Of a DNA stretch of 7,868 nucleotides, positions 6,520 through 7,868 are shown piece by piece. The notes below the pieces were generated by a model. That model saw nothing but the letters and a program-made list of their open reading frames with translations, was not told the origin of the DNA and ran no database searches. Position numbers and translations under genes: made by a program. The stretch lies in assembly GCA_015494815.1 (NCBI GenBank), contig WGAK01000273.1, positions 1 to 7,868 on the forward strand. The letters are read 5' to 3'. Every line of letters starts with the position of its first letter. Position 1 is the first letter of the stretch. The DNA is from Anaerolineales bacterium (GTDB lineage: Bacteria; Chloroflexota; Anaerolineae; Anaerolineales; DRMV01).

Positions 6520-7868
6520 ATGCGCTGGCCCTCCTTTCAGTGGTTCTCTTACCTTTTGGGATTCGTAAGCGGCGTGGCCGCGATGGTGTTGGCGCGCCTG
6601 GTGCGCCAGGTGAGCGCCTACAGCCGCTCGCAGGTGGCCCAACGCCGGGAGCGCCAGCGCGAAAACCGCCTGCAGGTGGCGCGCGAACGCTGGCGCGCCC
6701 ACTGGACGCGGCGGCTGCAAGGGCTGCACGTGGCCGCTCCCCTGTTCCCGCTGGAAGATGTGGTGGTGGAGCCGCGGGTCTTGCCCTGGCCCACCTTGAC
6801 TTCCCCCGACGACAACCCCCTGGTGTCACAGGTGCACCAGGAGTGGCCCTCCACGCCCGATGAGCCCGCGCTGAGCACCGCGTTTGGCATGCCCGCGCTC
6901 TCGTTGCCCCAGGCGCTGGCCGGCGGCGCGTCCCTGGTCCTCATGGGGCCCACCGGCGGCGGCAAGACCGTGGCCCTGGCCTGGCTGGCGCTGCGCATGT
7001 TGCAGGCCCGGCCGGGCGACGATGCTCTGGGGGACCTGGCCGGCTTGTGGCCCTGGTGGGTGCACGTGGACGCGCTGCACCTGCCGCCCGCCGAGGACGA
7101 TGACCCCCTCGCGCCGGTGTGGGACGCGCTGGTCCAGGGCCTGCCCGACGCGGAAGCGCGGCTTTTGGTGGCCCGCTGGCAGCGGGACGCGCGCAAGGGC
7201 AAAGCCCTGCTGCTGGTGGATGGCCTCGACGAAGTGCCGCCCGCACGCCGGGCCCGGGTGGTGGCCTATCTGGAACAGGTGCGGGAGGCCTACCCCGATT
7301 TGCCGCTGGTGGTCGCGGGCGCGCCCGATGCCTGGGGACGCCTGACGGCCTTGGGCCTGGTGCCCGTGGGATTGCACGCCTGGGACGCGGACCAGGCCGC
7401 CCACTTCGCCCGGCGCTGGTTCGCCCTGTGGCAAGAGCGGGTGGCCCCGCTGCTGGAGGACGACGCGGCCTGGGGCGAAGAGGTGCTGCTGCGCTGGTTC
7501 CTGGCCGTGCCCGACAGCGTGCAATTGCCCCTGTTTTGGGTGTGGCGCGCCTGGCAGTTGAGCGCAGGGGACGCGGCTGGCGAGCACTGGGCCGCGCTGG
7601 CCGCGGGTTACGTCCGCCGGATGCAGGCCCTGGCCGAGGGGCAGCCCGACGCGCTGGCGAGCGCCTGGGAGGACCTGGCCTACGCGCGGCTGTGGCCTTT
7701 GGCCCAAACCGAGGCCACCGCGTCGGAGGCCGCCGCGCCGACCCAGAAGGCCTCGCCGGCCCTGGAAGCCGGCGTGCGCACCGGCCTCTTGTGGCGCCAC
7801 CGCGAGGGCGTGTATGGCTTCGTGCAGCCCGTGGCCCAGGCGTACCTGGCCGCCCAGGTGCTGGCCCA
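6520..7868 (+). CDS. Membrane-anchored NACHT-type P-loop NTPase (3' partial)
   Basis: The frame is open from ATG 6520 to the right edge: 449 codons plus two bases, with no stop. A single N-terminal membrane helix (about residues 10-28, YLLGFVSGVAAMVLARLV) is followed by a very basic, probably cytoplasmic helix (RSQVAQRRERQRENR) and a linker. The NTPase core has Walker A GPTGGGKT (143-150, Lys149) and Walker B LLLVDGLDE (231-238, Asp234); the DGLDE form is typical of NACHT proteins of the STAND class. A following strand, PLVVAGAPDAW (262-272), stands where the sensor-1 Arg usually occurs, but no Arg is present. The C-terminal part seen is helical, Trp-rich and alpha-solenoid-like. The sensor region lies beyond the window, so ligand and output are unknown. 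STAND NTPases include antiphage sensors and transcriptional regulators; either is possible. There is no strong ribosome binding site, so translation is probably coupled to the zinc-ribbon gene ending 4 nt upstream. Confidence 0.85.
   Translation, partial: MRWPSFQWFSYLLGFVSGVAAMVLARLVRQVSAYSRSQVAQRRERQRENRLQVARERWRAHWTRRLQGLHVAAPLFPLEDVVVEPRVLPWPTLTSPDDNPLVSQVHQEWPSTPDEPALSTAFGMPALSLPQALAGGASLVLMGPTGGGKTVALAWLALRMLQARPGDDALGDLAGLWPWWVHVDALHLPPAEDDDPLAPVWDALVQGLPDAEARLLVARWQRDARKGKALLLVDGLDEVPPARRARVVAYLEQVREAYPDLPLVVAGAPDAWGRLTALGLVPVGLHAWDADQAAHFARRWFALWQERVAPLLEDDAAWGEEVLLRWFLAVPDSVQLPLFWVWRAWQLSAGDAAGEHWAALAAGYVRRMQALAEGQPDALASAWEDLAYARLWPLAQTEATASEAAAPTQKASPALEAGVRTGLLWRHREGVYGFVQPVAQAYLAAQVLA

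Noticed and set aside
6540..6863. Short + strand frame (107 codons) at the start of the NACHT region
   Set aside because: It is an Arg/Gly/Pro-rich shadow of the 6520 frame, which carries the membrane helix and Walker motifs and runs uninterrupted to the window end.

Overview
The window is very GC-rich, with strong G/C bias at third codon positions. Every gene I can support lies on the + strand, almost without gaps. Three features together suggest a Chloroflexota bacterium, probably an Anaerolineae-like lineage: a long MutL-type ASKHA ATPase with no glutamate mutase genes beside it, membrane proteins with Thr/Pro/Ala-rich stalks, and bitopic proteins carrying acidic tails with W-L motifs. This placement rests on my memory of protein families, not on a search.

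Region 1 (2-5011) looks like one tightly packed operon of four genes that continues in from the left edge. It holds: (a) the 3' part of a bitopic protein with an acidic, Pro/Ala-rich cytoplasmic tail and an extracytoplasmic alpha/beta-like domain between two membrane helices; (b) a protein of about six membrane helices; (c) a 583-residue MutL-like ASKHA ATPase with an extra C-terminal beta-rich domain; (d) a 364-residue soluble protein with a lipoyl/biotinyl-like N-terminal part and a KOW-like C-terminal end. Genes a/b and b/c are about 10-12 nt apart, and c/d overlap by 4 nt (ATGA). I infer that they form a membrane-associated, ATP-dependent assembly.

Region 2 (about 5021-7868) appears to be a separate transcription unit. 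A good sigma70-type promoter (TTGTCA-17 bp-TAAAAT) is embedded in the last codons of gene d. It would drive: (e) a surface protein with an N-terminal membrane anchor, a Thr/Pro-rich stalk and a C-terminal LPETG sorting signal; (f) a coiled-coil plus C4 zinc-ribbon protein of the CT398/HP0958 family; (g) a membrane-anchored NACHT-type P-loop NTPase cut off by the right edge.

I see no RNA genes, insertion sequences, CRISPR arrays, convincing terminators or signs of recent transfer. No stretch over 300 bases lacks a gene; the longest gap is the 42-nt promoter/leader before gene e.
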